Assembly: GCF_963924675.1 (NCBI RefSeq)
Contig: NC_089235.1
Location: forward strand, 58,454,520 to 58,518,519
Source: Phocoena phocoena
Lineage: Eukaryota > Chordata > Mammalia > Artiodactyla > Phocoenidae
Direction of reading: 5' to 3'
Length of the DNA: 64,000 nucleotides
Shown here: positions 1 through 13,038 of the stretch, piece after piece
How positions within the stretch are numbered: the first letter of the stretch is position 1
Layout of the letters: each line of letters begins with the position of its first letter
Made by a program: the position numbers and the translations under genes
The notes under the pieces: generated by a model
The model's database searches: none
Told to the model about the DNA's origin: nothing
Seen by the model: the letters and a program-made list of their open reading frames with translations, nothing else

Positions 1-361
1 TCTTTCCAAGTTCCTTTCTACCTCCTATTTTGTATGGCGTGCTGCTTTATGCCGAGACCAGATAACACCCAGTGAAATGTGAAGATTTTCTGACTCATGA
101 TATCTTCAGGCTGACGGTCTCCACGCTGTAGAATATTAGGGCAGACCCAGTGGCACAGGTATTAAGTAACGACCCCATGGAGAGAGCATTATTTGAATGT
201 CCTCCCGTATTTAAGTTGAAAAAGATCACATTTGTTGAAGGTGACTTTTAAAAATGTGATTTCAACTTTGAGTTAAAATGATGATGATTATAATTTAAAA
301 AGAACAATAAAATAATAATAGTTAATTAGTCAATTCTAATTGAATAACTAATATAGTAGTG

Positions 362-1020
362 AATCCAGTGTGCCAGGCTACTTTCTAAGCACTTCACATA
401 CGTAAACTCATTTAATTTTTCACAGAAACCCACACCATTTTATGTTACTTTATTATTTCATTTTTAAATTAATTTGTATTGGAGTAGAGTTGATTTACAA
501 TGTTGTGTTAGTTTCTGCTGTACATCAAAGTGAATCAGTTATACATATACATATATCCACTCTTTTTTTAGGTTCTATTCCCATATAGGTCATTACAGAG
601 TACGGAGTAGAGTTCCCTATGCTCTACAGGAGGTTCTTGTTAGTTGCAGCACTATTTCCTCTAGCCGGGACATGGAGGCAACCTAAATGTCATCAGTGGA
701 GGAATGGATAAAGAAGATGTGGTACGTATATACAGTGGGATATTACTCAGCCATAAAAAAGGAAGACATAATGCCATTACAGTGAAATGGAGGGACCTAG
801 AGATTGTCATACTGAGTGAAGTCAGTCAGACAGAGAAAGACAAATATACGATATCGCTTATATGTGGAATCTAAAAAACTGGTACAAATGAACCATACCA
901 TTTTACAGCTGAGGAAACTGAGACACAGAGAGGTTAGGTTACCTGTCCAAGGTCACTCACTTGGGAAGCAGCAAAGGCATACCTCAAGCTCAGGCAATCT
1001 GGCTTCAGAATGTGTAGTAG
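362..1020 (-). repeat. MIR SINE, interrupted by an L1
   Basis: Two blocks, 362-442 and 897 to about 1020, read as one reverse-strand MIR. The left block has the 'tgccaggc...ctaagcacttcacata' end. The right block has 'ttttacagctgaggaaactg', followed by the 'agaggttaggttacctgtccaaggtcac' core. A rearranged L1 sits between them. The 9-mer accatttta occurs at 434-442 and again at 897-905, as expected for a target-site duplication. The MIR family is ancient and mammal-wide, and this copy has no function visible here. Confidence 0.8.
443..896 (-). mobile_element. 5'-inverted (twin-primed) truncated L1
   Basis: Positions 471-643 match the reverse complement of the L1 3' UTR. Compare the forward copy at about 53,671-53,850, which shares 'acattgtaaatcaactatac' and 'tatagcacagggaa'. 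Positions 644-892 match the same family in forward orientation, with the ORF2 C-terminal region 'ttgcagcactatttc' through 'ggtacaaatgaacc'. T-rich sequence at 443-470 is the antisense poly(A) tail. About 130 bp of L1 expected between the two parts is missing. Inversion of the 5' part plus a junction deletion is the known product of twin priming. Insertion is into a MIR with a 9-bp target duplication. Confidence 0.85.
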
Positions 1021-1055
1021 TTTCTATTTACAACCTACTACTCAGCACTGGGCTA

Positions 1056-2655
1056 GAAACATAAACAGAAGAACTAGGACGTATGTGTATGAAGCAATAG
1101 GACCAATTTCTTTGTTTAACCAAATGACCAGGAATTTTGTTCACAGTTAGAACCATCTCCTTCAAATGATTCACCTTTGGAAGAAATACACTTAGAATAA
1201 TGAAGTGTCGTTCTTTAAAACATGTATCCCTACAGCCCTGGCATTGCCATCACAGCTGGTTTATAAATAACACACAAAATGTCAGTGTCCACGCTTTAGA
1301 GTCTTACTTTATTCCTCACTAGAAACTGTGACGCCTTCTTAATCACTGGACGATTCATAATCCCAGGCCCCAAATGACTCCTGGCCATTTCCCAAACCCA
1401 AATCCACCTTCAAAAGTCAAAGACTTGTCATCTTAGGGAATATTCCAAAGAACCTGCTTGGTCATGGATTCTTAGGGCAGGCCCCCAGGTATTTTTGAGT
1501 GGTGGCAATTTCCTTGCAATACAAGCATTTCGTAGCACAGCGGCTGCTTGGAAGGGGAGGGCTCTCACTTGGATGACTAAGTTCAGGTTTCTTTATGAGA
1601 CAAATCATTTCTATAGTTTTATAGTCAAAAATTATCTATACATATCCCCCAGGGATTTTATACTCTCACAGGGGAGAAAATCTTAGACATAAAAAAGGAA
1701 TCAGGCAACAACATATGGCAGATGAAAATCAAAGGGCCACAAATATGGCAGAAACAAAAAGTGCTATGGGATTTCATGATGGTGAAGAAGAACACGGAAA
1801 GCAGCGCATAAGTCAGGAAGACTTCCCGGAAGAGGTGGCGCTTGACCTGAGCCTTAAGTCAAGAGGAGAATTTGGACATCATTTAGATCATGTGCTAAGA
1901 ACTATTAACATGGTGGATGGCTGATCAATACTTGATGACTAACTCAATTCCTGACCCTCCCATGTTTGCTGAAACATTAAGAGACAGGAATGTTTAACTT
2001 TCATCCCTAACCAGTCTGAAAACTGTGGTAAGTTTCTCTTCACTGAAATAGAAACAGCAGAATACAAAGCCAAATAATCTTAAGAAAAAGGAAAATGAAG
2101 TTCTTAGAAAGGGATTAAGGAAACTTCTGTGTACTGGCTATTTAGAATGTGAGCCATACAAAGGAGAGATAGGACTTACAAGCATTCTTTACAACCTGCG
2201 TTGTGCCTGAAAATATTTGGTAGAGTTGTTATCCTAAGAGGTGCTGGGGGATGCCAAAGACAACACTTTCAATGCCGGATACTAAAAACAGTTACAAATA
2301 CTCAAGGATGAAAGTGACTGCTGCCTTCCAGGGACCTACCTTATTCAGATCCTACAAGATACAAGTTAATTCGTAGCAATAGTGGCATAATTTTGTTAAC
2401 TATTAATTTCCAAGTTAACACCAACATCAAAATTCAGAGAAATCTTTTGCAATAATCTGTTCATGCCCCAGTAGATTGAATACCGATGACCAAATTCCTC
2501 ACTCTAACGTGTAAACATCTTTGCGGTGAGGTTGGTCAGTCTGCAGAATTAACTGACCAAGTATTGAGGATCTCTAAGTTTCTCTTTATTTCTTCAGGTA
2601 TGCCTTTCTGTATATAATCAATTTGGTTATGAAATATAATGGGACTACTAGATCC
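1056..2655. other. No gene recognised; possible L2 remnant
   Basis: No exon-like structure was found. Positions about 1755-1900 ('agtgctatgggatttcatgatgg', then 'gaggtggcgcttgacctgagcctt') resemble the antisense of an L2 3' region, at low confidence. A short fold-back lies at 2532-2560: ttggtcagt and actgaccaa, 9-bp perfect arms with an 11-nt loop. The open frames of 60-80 codons here show no recognisable family. Confidence 0.4.
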
Positions 2656-2659
2656 TATT

Positions 2660-2762
2660 TTTTCCTTCTCTTTCTCTCCTTCTCAGTTTCTTCCTTTTTT
2701 TCTCTCTTTTCCTCCCTCCCTCCTTTCCTTCCTTCCTTCCTCCCTTCCTTCCTTCCTTCCTG
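2660..2762. repeat. Pyrimidine-rich (TTCC)n microsatellite
   Basis: Nearly pure C/T tract ending in repeated ttcc units. The complementary strand is polypurine and gives a lysine/arginine/glycine-rich spurious open frame. Such mirror-like purine/pyrimidine tracts are length-variable and can adopt triplex structure. Confidence 0.9.
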
Positions 2763-3114
2763 AGACACCTCCAAGACATAAATGATAAAAGATCACTAAT
2801 TAGAATATGGTATATAGCTAATCCACTGACACGCAAACTAGTTTCATGCTAATACAGTTTTACTGGTTGGACCAAGTTGAAAGCAGTCTCAAGGTTTGTA
2901 AATAACCATTCAATATGATGAGTTGCCATGAGGTGACCACAAAAAAGGGTGGATGAAAGAACTGTTTAAAGAAACACGCTGTCAGTATGGTATCTTTTGT
3001 ACTGCTGGCACACAAGAGCACATGCACCAGCTCAAAATAAAACAGTACAGTGTAAGAAACTCCCAAATAAGAAGAATTTTAAGACTATGGCTATAATTGT
3101 ACATAAAAAACTAT

Positions 3115-3215
3115 TCATTGAGTTCTTATTCTGTATAGGGTGAATGATGAGGGGATATGAAGACGGCAGAACTGTCCTTCAAGTTCCTTGTAATACAGTT
3201 GGATGAATGATGTGT
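3115..3215 (-). repeat. Possible L2 3'-end fragment
   Basis: The order 'cattgagttcttattctgta...gatgaggggatatgaagac...ttccttgtaatacag' follows the antisense L2 3' end (insect-like 'attgagcacctactatgtgc...'). It is strongly decayed, so the family call is tentative. A short (TG)n-like stretch follows at about 3443-3482. Confidence 0.35.
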
Positions 3216-3484
3216 GAAGTCAGCCTTAAAGTGAGACTAGTTAATATACAGCAGTTAAAATGTGCACTAGACTGGACATACGACTAGGATATGTTTGGGG
3301 ACACTTGTAGTGGGAGACACAACACAACCATAGATGAAAAAGATTTTTGTTAGCTTTTTGCCAGGAACATATTCTTTCACCCTTCTAATCCCAGTGGAGG
3401 CACCAACAGCTTCCTTCCAACTGTCACAGAAGGTAATCCAATATTTGTGTGTTTGTGTGTATGTGTGTGTGTGTGAATGTGTAT

Positions 3485-5645
3485 TCTGAGGGGTCACAAA
3501 GTGGACCACATCTTTTACAGCCACTGCTATATGTAAAGGTATAGATGATGTCAGTCAAAGGCGGTCCTCCCAGAATTGAGAAAACTAGGCAAGGGTCTCT
3601 CATTAAATACCATCTTGAGTAAGCATAATAAAGACGTAAGGAGGAAGAAGCAATTTGTGTCAAGTGTTTATTGAGCTCCAGTTTTGCTTTTGGAAAACAG
3701 ACCAACACTGTTAACAAAAGTTCACCTCGTTAGTCTTATGGGGTGAAAAAAGTTTCCTGCAGTTTTGGGGATAAATGCTTGGATGTAGTAGGTGTGTTCT
3801 TTTATCTCATCCTTTTCTGCCTTCCCTCAGCTCAGGCATTTAAAAAACTACCAAAAGTTGATTGTTACCCCTCTCTAGTTCTTCCCGGGCAGCTTTCCTC
3901 TCCTCTGGCATAGAAATCAAGATTGTGGAATTAACAGCTCCATCTGCTTCACACGAATGTCTTCAGTGTGGTTATCTCATGCTTTCCCCTAGTGTGGCTC
4001 ATCTATGATCATTTCAAACCACTGTCACTTTCTGGTCAACCCCTGCTGTACTGTGAAGCCTGGGCTAAGAAACAGTGCAGTATTCAAGGGCATTCGTCAC
4101 ACGGGAAACGTGGATCCTGAATTAGACTTGAGATGTGTGTACTCCTCGGGTAGCTAATGCAGCTTCCCTTTCTTACAGATAGACCCCCATGCCAATAGTG
4201 GGAACCTGGGTGCCTAGGAGCTGGGTTATTTCAACATATTAACCTAGGATGGGGAACGTCACTAAGACCAGGACTGAGAGTGTCAGAGAGGCCAAAATGC
4301 TGAGAGACTCAGGTGGAACACCTACCATTTCCTCACCTTGTACTTCTGTAGCAACTGCTTAAGGAAACTGTGAGTAGCTAGCACAATGGAAACCCTCCAG
4401 GTTTAAAAATTGAGAAAGAGATGGAGAATGTTAGAGTGGGCATTTTGGAAATTCTAATATTGCCACTGAAACGAAGAAATGTCTGGGAGAATGCAGATCC
4501 CTCTGTGGTGCACAAGTAGATATCTGAGGTTGGCAATAAAAAAATCAGGGTGATGGATGAAGTGAAGAGGTAAGTCTAGCCCAGTGACTTCTGGCTAAAG
4601 ATGTTACCAGTATCCAGGTTAAATTATAATCACACAGGGCCTGCATATTATTCATAATTCACTAAACATTTTGTATATGTCTACAGATACAATAGATAGT
4701 TAATAGATAGTAAATGAAGATCATACATTACGTATAAATTGGGTTGATGGTAACCTTGTGCATAGCCTCGTTATGTAGTTTACTTTCTTCTCAGTTGTTC
4801 TTTTGGTCATATTAAACGGTAAATTAAAAACATCCTTTTAGAGTACATCCACCCAACATTTGCTGTCTCTCTCCTCAAGAGAACCCTGAGTGAGTTGATT
4901 AGACAAGCACTCCCTTGACACTTTTATTGTGGATATTCAATAAGATCAATAAGCCAGAAACACACATGCTATCAGAGTTCAGAGTTCAGAGGAGATGCAC
5001 ATGCTACAGATGTTGACAGGTAAGAAATTAACTTTTCACCAGGGGATCAAGAAATTTTCCAGAAGGTAGTGATGACATTTCACCTGAGCCATGCAGGAGA
5101 GGTAACATTTGGATATGCAAAGATGGAAAAAAATATTCTGTGTGGTGGTCCTGCAGGATCAAAAGCGCTGAGTTGGAGTTGTGAGTAAACAAGGTCAGGG
5201 CATTGATTACTGAATGACAGAAATAATGGGGAATGAAGTGGAAAAAGTTAAGCCAAGAAGAATGTGAAAGCATCTAGATTTTAATATGTAGGTAGTGAGA
5301 ACTCAGTGAAGATTTCTAAGCAGACGAGGAACAAGGTAAGTGTCATGATTTAGGAGAATTTATATGGAAGCAGAGTACTGCTGCTTCTTAGAGGAAATAA
5401 GACGTAACTTCTCCTGGTAGCTGGAAATCAAAGTTCGATTTTCATACTTGCATGGTGTTGAAACATCACGTTGTCTTTGCCATGTGTGCGAGGGTACGAA
5501 ACGAATATAAATGATCAATATGTGTGTGTGTGCATTCATGTGCTCAGAATAAATTATCATTCATCTGAATGTTGCTATCATACACGTACACTGTACACAC
5601 ACGTGTGCATACACACACACCTCTACTGGGAAAAATTAAATGCAA
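3485..5645. other. Unassigned unique sequence
   Basis: About 2.1 kb in which I recognise no gene or interspersed repeat. Short TG/CA-rich patches occur at about 5521-5535 and 5580-5622. Open frames are below 100 codons on both strands and lack splice context. Confidence 0.4.
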
Positions 5646-5649
5646 CCTA

Positions 5650-5870
5650 ATGTTTATTTAACATAAGTGTTTACTACGTACCAGGCACTATTCTAGAAGC
5701 TAGAGACAAAGATGAATAAGATCCCTGCCTTTTAAATTTGCCATCTATCTGGAGAAAGACAAGCAAACCTAATAGCATGTGAAGAAGTGTAAACACAGTA
5801 CAACGAAAAGACATAGAAGGTGAACAATAAATAGTCCTCTGGGGGCAAAAAGGCAGGGACCTTTTAGTAA
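5650..5870 (-). repeat. L2 3'-end fragment (antisense)
   Basis: Contains 'taccaggcactattctagaagct', then 'aagatgaataagatccctgcctt', 'tctggagaaagacaagc' and 'gaagtgtaaacacagtac'. This is the order seen in the reverse complement of the L2 LINE 3' region (last-exon-like ORF2 tail and 3' UTR). Several indels show it is old. Confidence 0.6.
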
Positions 5871-8800
5871 TTAGATGTCCTACATCTTCATCTAGGACTG
5901 ACAGAAAAACACTGCTTGAAGAGTCCAGTGAAAATGGCCCACACGTAGGAAATTAGCAAAGCCTAGAAGATATGTGTTTTCTCTTACTTTTATTCCTTTT
6001 GGCTACTATTACAGGTACATGCATTTATATTATACTAATTATTTGCTGCAGGTCTATGCTTTTGTGTTTTCCTAACATTCGCAATGGGGAGCAGGTAAAA
6101 AGAACCAGACTGATGACCGTGCAAGAGTGAGTGAGTGTTCTATGATCCAAACAAAGCTTTTACAGGAGGAATCGCTGAAATGAATGCGTGATCCTAAAAG
6201 TATTGATAGAAATAGAGACATATGTAGTTGAAATAGTAAAACCTCTTTTCAATAAATTGTACTTTCAACTTTAGAAAGGAAAAAATAACAACTAATTCTC
6301 ATTTCCTGCTTTCTTTCATTTTCATCCCTTTCTTGGAACATAAAGCTCAGATGAAGGTATCTGAAGTTAGGATTCTTGGGAAGCAAGGGCAAGAGTGGGG
6401 GAATATTTCCTAGAATGTAGGTGCTTTGAGATTACAGAAATTCTGCTCTCACAAGAACACTCCTCCAGGGGTTTGTATGGTAAAAATCTATGCCCGGAGT
6501 CCCTGAAACAACAAAGGCAGGTGCAATCTCTAGAAGCGAAATTATTGGTGTAATTCAAGGCTATTTTGAAATTAGTTCATTAAGGAATCCAGCAAACTCA
6601 TTCTGCTTCTAGTTACTAAGTGGATAAAAGACGCCTGGACTCACTGTCAAGCATGAGAACCTCAAAAGGAGAAAATACATCCACTTAGATGACATTTACT
6701 CTCATAATTTTGGATTAGCACCAACACCATATTTACTTCTTCAGCTTTCTTTTATATTTGCTGGCTTGTGGGGTTTTTTCTCAGCAAAACAGTTTTGTTA
6801 TGCTTGCTTTTATTGCAGAGCTATCCGGGTCATGTTTTCAACAGATGAATCAGATTTGTGAACCAGTTATATTGCAGCGCTATTTATGTTGCCAAAGTAA
6901 AAAATTCTGCAACTCATGGGGGAGAGGCTCTATTGAATTAGTGCCCCAGAATAAAGCACTAATGTGATGATGCAGGAACTGTACTGTCAGTGTATATTTA
7001 GACTTGTCTAATATTTTTTTTAAAACACATGGGAGATGACCTTATTATAGTATTGTCCAAAATGATATTTTTTTGCTGGGATTTTAGTTGTAAACATTGA
7101 TTGCATTCCACTGAGGGAAATTGGATATTTTCAAACATCTTCTCTTGGGTTGTGGCTGATTTATAGCAATAGGTAATGTACAAACGCTCTGTATTGTTAT
7201 CAAAAAAATTCCTCATAAAAAGTTAAATGATTACCCTTTTAATCTCACAACCTGTACTGCAAGTATAAACACTAGATAAATTTAGCCAATGAACCTAAAC
7301 CTTCTATCTTAGCTTTCTCTTACTATACATCACTGACTTTTGACCACATAATCCGCGTTACATTTTAAAGTTAAAGTGCTCAAATATATTATTAACCTGA
7401 ATCTTGCTGTCATCTTGAATAAGCCTTTTAGTCTGAGGCTTGAAGAACATGCTTCTAAACAGGAATCCTCATGTCAGTGGCATTAGTATGAGCAACAGAG
7501 GCTTTTTTTCTTTCCTTTCTTTTTGTGCTTTTTAGCATTAAAACTCTTTATACCTGAAGGTCCTCGAGCGAGAACAAATCCCTCAGGTGAGAAGACATCA
7601 GAGAGAAAAACCCGGAAATCCGTACGGAGTTAATTCACTTTATAATTCTCTGTTCAGATGGCACAGCACACAGAAGAGGGTGTAAAATTCTAAGGGGGGA
7701 ACTGCTGATGTTTTCTAGAGGAGAGATACTAGGCACCTCTTTATTTTCATTGATGTACTCTTGCAGGAGGCTGTCCTGGATAATAAGAGCCTTTGGAGTG
7801 CAATGACGCCATCAGACCAACTCAATGGAAGAGGAAAAGAAAGTGAAGCCAGGAAAAGAAGGGAAGAGAAGAGAGAAAAGAAGAGGAGAGGAGGAAAGAA
7901 GAGGAAAGAAACTTGAGGGAATCTGAAGGAATACCGGTTCTGCTCCATGGAGTAAAGCAAAGCATTTCAGTGGCAGGAACTTCACGATCCCCCCCTACCA
8001 GCAAGCCCCCCCCCCCCCCACACACACAGCCCCTGCCACCGGTGCTGAATCAGTGAACTGAGAATATATGGCTTGCTTACAAACTGTGTTTCTATTTTTC
8101 TTAAGAATTTAAGCCTCTGTCAGCTGAGAAGATTAAAAATTTTGGAGCTCGTGTATACAGAGAAATCCAATGAGGAATTCCACTTGACAAGCTTGGCTCA
8201 GTAAATTTTCTGAAATAAGAGGACTCCATGTCACAGGATAATGGGAGATAAAGCCAGGACAGATTATGTGATAGACTCGATTTCAGGTAGATAATCAGCA
8301 ATCCGTTTTAGAAAGGGCAGTGTGTATCTGGTCAGTATCTCCATGGAATGACATTTAAGAAGTACGTGATTTCATGTTCACCACTGAGCTTTTCTAATTT
8401 ATACCTGCCAATTTGATTTCGCTAAAATCAGAATGCCTAAATCCCACCTGGTCAGACCCTGGTCAATTTACTCTACTTCGGACTGTCCTAATTGTCTGCG
8501 GTGATCCTAGGTGGGCAGGTGAATGTAGAGGCTTGGCTTGATCTCCTTTCAGGGTAAAAGTCTTCAAGATGTGCTTCACGGAACCCAAGTTCTGTGAAAA
8601 GTTAATAGATGTCTTGTAAATAGAGGTCATATGTTTAAGTTATCTTGCAAGGACTTGGGTTAATCAATGACAAGTGAGGTTTTTACTACGGGACTTCTCA
8701 GAACATGCCACGGGTATTCCTGTTTTCTCAGCTGGGCATAGAAGATGGTATACTTTTTAAAGGGAATGTTTTTCTCATGGAGCATCAGGTTTTCCACACA

Positions 8801-8930
8801 AGATTAACTGCAGAGCACCATTTCAGGTGGCTCCACGCAGGTGTTGCTCCTCTCATACCTCGCCAAGGAAATCTGAGAGAAATTCACCAATCTGTCAATA
8901 CTCCAGAAGAGTGCAGTCGGATAGAATTTT
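5871..8930. other. Unassigned sequence with GA-rich and poly-C tracts
   Basis: No gene is recognised. A GA-rich low-complexity tract spans about 7826-7917. A run of C at 8006-8019 is followed by a short (AC)n to about 8028. The 95-codon open frame at 8705-8992 has no recognisable domain and runs into the DNA-transposon-like element that follows. Confidence 0.4.
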
Positions 8931-8935
8931 CTGCT

Positions 8936-9120
8936 CTGAGGAAATATTCCGTGTTGTCCAATATGACAACCACAGCCTCACGTAGCTACTGAACACGTGA
9001 GTGTTGTCAGTGTGGCTAAGGAACTAACTTAAAAAAATATATATTTACTTTTAATTAATTTAAATTCAAAGAGCTACACGTGTCTGGTGGCTACTATACT
9101 GGACAGTACGGGTCTAGAAT
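8936..9120. mobile_element. Non-autonomous DNA-transposon-like palindromic element
   Basis: The ends read 'tgtccaatatg' on the left (near 8956) and 'atactggaca' on the right (near 9106), which are roughly inverted. Inside, 'cacgtagctactgaacacgtg' and 'ctacacgtgtctggtggctac' are also inverted, around an AT-rich centre with 'ttaattaatttaaatt'. This matches a familiar mammalian medium-reiteration repeat whose exact name I cannot give with confidence. No transposase is present. Confidence 0.6.
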
Positions 9121-11252
9121 ATGACACATACCAGAGGGGGCTTAGCAACTCATGCATGTTTCCATGGGGCCCTGAACCTTGCAGTGATCAGTGATCCGCC
9201 GGGTTGGGAAGTGGACTTTTGAGTTGACACAGGCATGGGAATCCAAACTTTTTCAAGTACAGAGTTACTTTCCCAATGAGTGTTGCTCTAAGTTAATAGC
9301 AGATCCCAACCTGGGCATTTGTTCCTGCCTGTTTTCCTTCCCCTTCTTTTCCAGATGTTTTGATCCACAAGTTACAGGGAACAACAGACATTCCAACCTT
9401 TCCACTCAGATCTTGAGCCAGGGATAGTCAGCGTCTACCTCGTCTTTTACTACAAAAGACTCCACCCAAGACGAATGTGCTTCTGTGGCTGGGTTCCACG
9501 CTTTCTCCACGTATCCTGCCCATTCATCAGAGAAGGCCGTTTCAACAGTTTTGTGGCTCTCTTATGTCCCCAAGGCTTTGTACCACTTGGCCCACTACCT
9601 TTTCCTGTTTGAGCCTGGGATCACACTGCGTCTGCCGAATGGTACCACTTTAAGCTGTTACTGGCAATCAAATGAAAGAAAAACTTGAACCCTTTGGTGA
9701 ACTTTTCCCAGTAAAGAGGACAACACTTCTGTTCCATTTATAAGGAGAAAAAAGGGAGTAGGGGCGGTGTTGCACTTTGGTTTCAAGCCCTGTAAATGCG
9801 GAAGGTATAAGGAAGAAGATTTTCAAGGAGAATATTTTCCCTTCTCAGCTCAGGCTGTGGTCAAACAGCTTAGAAGCTTCACAACTGTTCTTTCTCTTGT
9901 TGGCTGATCAGGTTCCAGGACATTGCAAAAGATTTATTTACAATCACCCAAAGAGCCAGAATAGCCTCACCTTCATCTAAGAAATAATAGCTGTTTTGTG
10001 CTATGTCTTTCAACAACAGTGATTCATTATGTAGCACTAGGCCTTCCCTGATACTCGTAACTGTCAGGCAGATTTCCTATGGCTTGTTCTCACACAATAG
10101 ACCTATTTTGTCAAATTGAACCTAGAGATGTAAAATTATCTGCATGTGTAGATGTGAGTGTACTGGCTTATGCATATATAAGTACACGAATGTATTTATT
10201 AACATGTGCTTCTACAATGCTGTCGTTCTAAAATGTTTCTCGCGGCCATCATAGGGGTGCTCACCTGAGGACCCTTCTCCTTGGTCATCTGCACATGACT
10301 GACAGACAGAGCTCCAAGGGATTGATGGCTTCTAGTTGAAACGTACATATTTATTCCTCTTCAGGGCATGGAGGTGAGTTGCACTGCTCTATGGCCAGGG
10401 ATGACAGAGACATCTGGGGTTTCCAAATTTCTGATATCGCGGTTAAGCAAATTGTTTTGCACCCAACCCTTACTGTGAAGGAGTTAATAAAAGTACCTAG
10501 AGGCTTATCATGTTCGGTTGTGAGGATCTGTCCCATGCTCTCTCCTCCGTATGTCCCTTTCTTTTCTCCTCTAGATCCAAATATGCATCCCGTGACAGGC
10601 AGGCAGGGGCGAGTATCAACTGTCCTCCACATGTTCAGGGCTTTACAGATCTCTCTTAACTCATTATGGGGCTAAGTCTTGGACTTGGTATTTTTAGTCA
10701 AATTTTATTTGAGAATTCATTTCACTTAACCTACAGACAATAAAATAGACCACCATCTTGATTCCTCAACCTTCTTTTGAGCAAAAATAGGAAAAGTGAT
10801 ATGATAAAAAATAATAATGTAAGGTACTGATTTCCTAATCATCATTTATCAAGAAATGGGCTTCAAACTTCAAGAAAATGGTATTTTTGGAAGCAAAGCA
10901 ACAAATCTGTTTTTAAGCAAAAGCCTATCAGAAAATTCCAAATCATTTTTAAACTACTTGCTTTATACTAATTTGGTTTAAACTTTACATGGTGTTTAAC
11001 GCTAACAACCAAATTTCGAATGACTTATAGATTCCCAGTGGTGCTTGAAAACTCTTAAAACCATTCAGCAAATGGGAAATCTAGTTTGTAAAGACATTTT
11101 GTGGCCTGGATAACAATACATTACTAGCTGAAGATAGTGATTTGTCTAAAATAATTATCTAAATGAGGTCAGGTATAAATTAAAAGTCAGAACCACTATA
11201 GATGCAACATGTAAATGTGAACCAGACAATTTCTTTAATGACCTTGAAACTC
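9121..11252. other. Unassigned unique sequence
   Basis: About 2.1 kb without a recognised repeat or gene. Overlapping open frames of 93-98 codons occur on both strands at 10,351-10,675. Neither has a recognisable protein motif, and their mutual overlap suggests chance. Confidence 0.4.
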
Positions 11253-11268
11253 AAGATTAGCCTAGACT

Positions 11269-11515
11269 AGGTTCCGCATATCTGGTTCCATATATGTGGA
11301 ACCTAGAAAAATGGTACAGATGAACCTGTTTGCAGGGCAGAAATAGAGACACAGATGTAGAGAACAAACGTATGGACACCAAGGGGGGAAAGTGGCGGGG
11401 GGTGGTGGTGGTGGGATGAACTGGGAGATTGGGATTGACATGTATACAGTAATATGTATAAAATAGAAACTAATAAGAACCTTCTGTATAAAATAATAAA
11501 ATAAAAATTAAAAAA
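11269..11515 (+). mobile_element. 5'-truncated L1 3' end with 16-bp target duplication
   Basis: The L1 tail runs from 'atatgtggaacctagaaaaa' through 'gggatgaactgggagattgg' to an A-rich tail ending at about 11,515. It is flanked by the identical 16-mer aagattagcctagact at 11,253-11,268 and 11,516-11,531. This is a textbook target-primed insertion. The first 13 bases (11,269-11,281) are an inverted near-copy (12/13) of 11,292-11,304, giving a small fold-back at the 5' junction. A G-rich stretch lies at about 11,383-11,415. Confidence 0.9.
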
Positions 11516-11531
11516 AAGATTAGCCTAGACT

Positions 11532-13035
11532 TATGTTTTTAAAAAATCAGCTTTAACTATAAAAATAATCTTTCCCAATTCTCTTTCTGCTCGAATGTCT
11601 TCTAACAGCTAAGCTGCTATTAGTAAGAAAGACATATCATTTTCAAGATCTTTGTGTTTTTGCTTGTATTCATTCATTCATTTGTTCAAGTTGATGGACT
11701 AGAGCAACTGTAGTTACCCAGAAGCATATATAAAAAATACCTCAAGACTTAGCTTGATTGGACACTCAGTGAGTCACGTGTGTAATGCACAGCCGGAAGA
11801 ATTAATGCAATCACAGTTGCATCAAAGACGGTGTCAGGTAGGAAAGTACATAAAACTCTCTGCACAGGGTTAGGTCATACCTGGAAAATTGAGTTTATTT
11901 CTGGGTGACACATTTTCGGAAGGACGCTGAGAGACTGATTATACTCAAAGAGAGTAACCAGAATATTGAGAGACATGAAAATCATGACATATGCAAACCT
12001 GGGTATTATAACACACAGAAGAAATGATTCAGGGTTGGGGATTTGTGTTTGTCTGATTAGGTAAGCGTCTCCAAATATTTTAAAGGTTTACGTTTATAAA
12101 AATGTTGTTCTTACAGAGGGTAGAACTAGTATCAAGCATGATGAACTCCAGAGAGTCAAATTTCCTTGTATCATAGAACTTTCTAACAGCACGTGGAACA
12201 AGGTACACTGAATAGCCATTTTTCTTGAGGAATTCTAGGGGAAACTGTACATGAATCCCCTATGAATTGCAATTACACACGAGCCCTTAGATGGGGCAAG
12301 CAATTGGTTTGGCCATCTGGAGAGGTTCTTCCTGTCTTACACTCTTTGAAATATCTGCTGAGTATCTGTTGTACATTCCCCCCCGCCTTTTTTTTTGGGA
12401 ATTACGTTGGCAAACTGGTTCGAGAAGGGTGAGAAAATACATTTGTCAGTGGTTCTTGTAACTGACATTGTGAACTCAGAGTATGCTAAGACCTTTGAAA
12501 GTTCAGTGACAAAAATCAAAGATGTGTGATCACTGCTTAAGCAAACAGAGAGAAATTATGCAAAAGAGAACACATTTCATTTGTTCCCACATTCATGGTG
12601 CAGAGAAGGAAAGCAATGGGAGGAAGGAGAGACACTGGGAAGCCCTGCATTAGTCACTTTCATTTCAGATGAGCGGCAGGGCATTATCAATGTTCTGGGG
12701 ATTTACAGATAGTTGGAGAAATATGTATCAATTTTCAAGGAGCCTTTAAGCTCTGCTGACTGTGTTTCCCCAATAGCTTTCAACATAGCCCGGGTCAGAA
12801 GCTGCCCAGTAAAGGCAGTTGCCATCTTTCAGCTGACTTTGAGGTTCTGGGTGCTCTTCTGTTCTCTCCTTTTGTCATCAGCCATGCCTGCTGCAGCAGG
12901 AATATCATCCACGTCTTTCTGTCTGAGTCAGGGCTTCGCTGAATTCAAGGTGGCTTTGTTTCTGGAGCCATGAGTCTGTACCTGCTTTCTCAGCTGGGCA
13001 CCTTGCTTTCATTCACTTCATGGCCTCCATCACTT
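11532..13035. other. Unassigned unique sequence
   Basis: No gene or clear repeat was recognised. The open frame at 12,713-12,973 (86 codons, hydrophobic in the middle) has no family I know and no convincing splice context. Confidence 0.4.
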
Positions 13036-13038
13036 TTT

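Noticed and set aside
10351..10675. Two opposed frames of 93 and 98 codons
   Set aside because: No motif, mutual antisense overlap and no splice or promoter context; best explained by chance.
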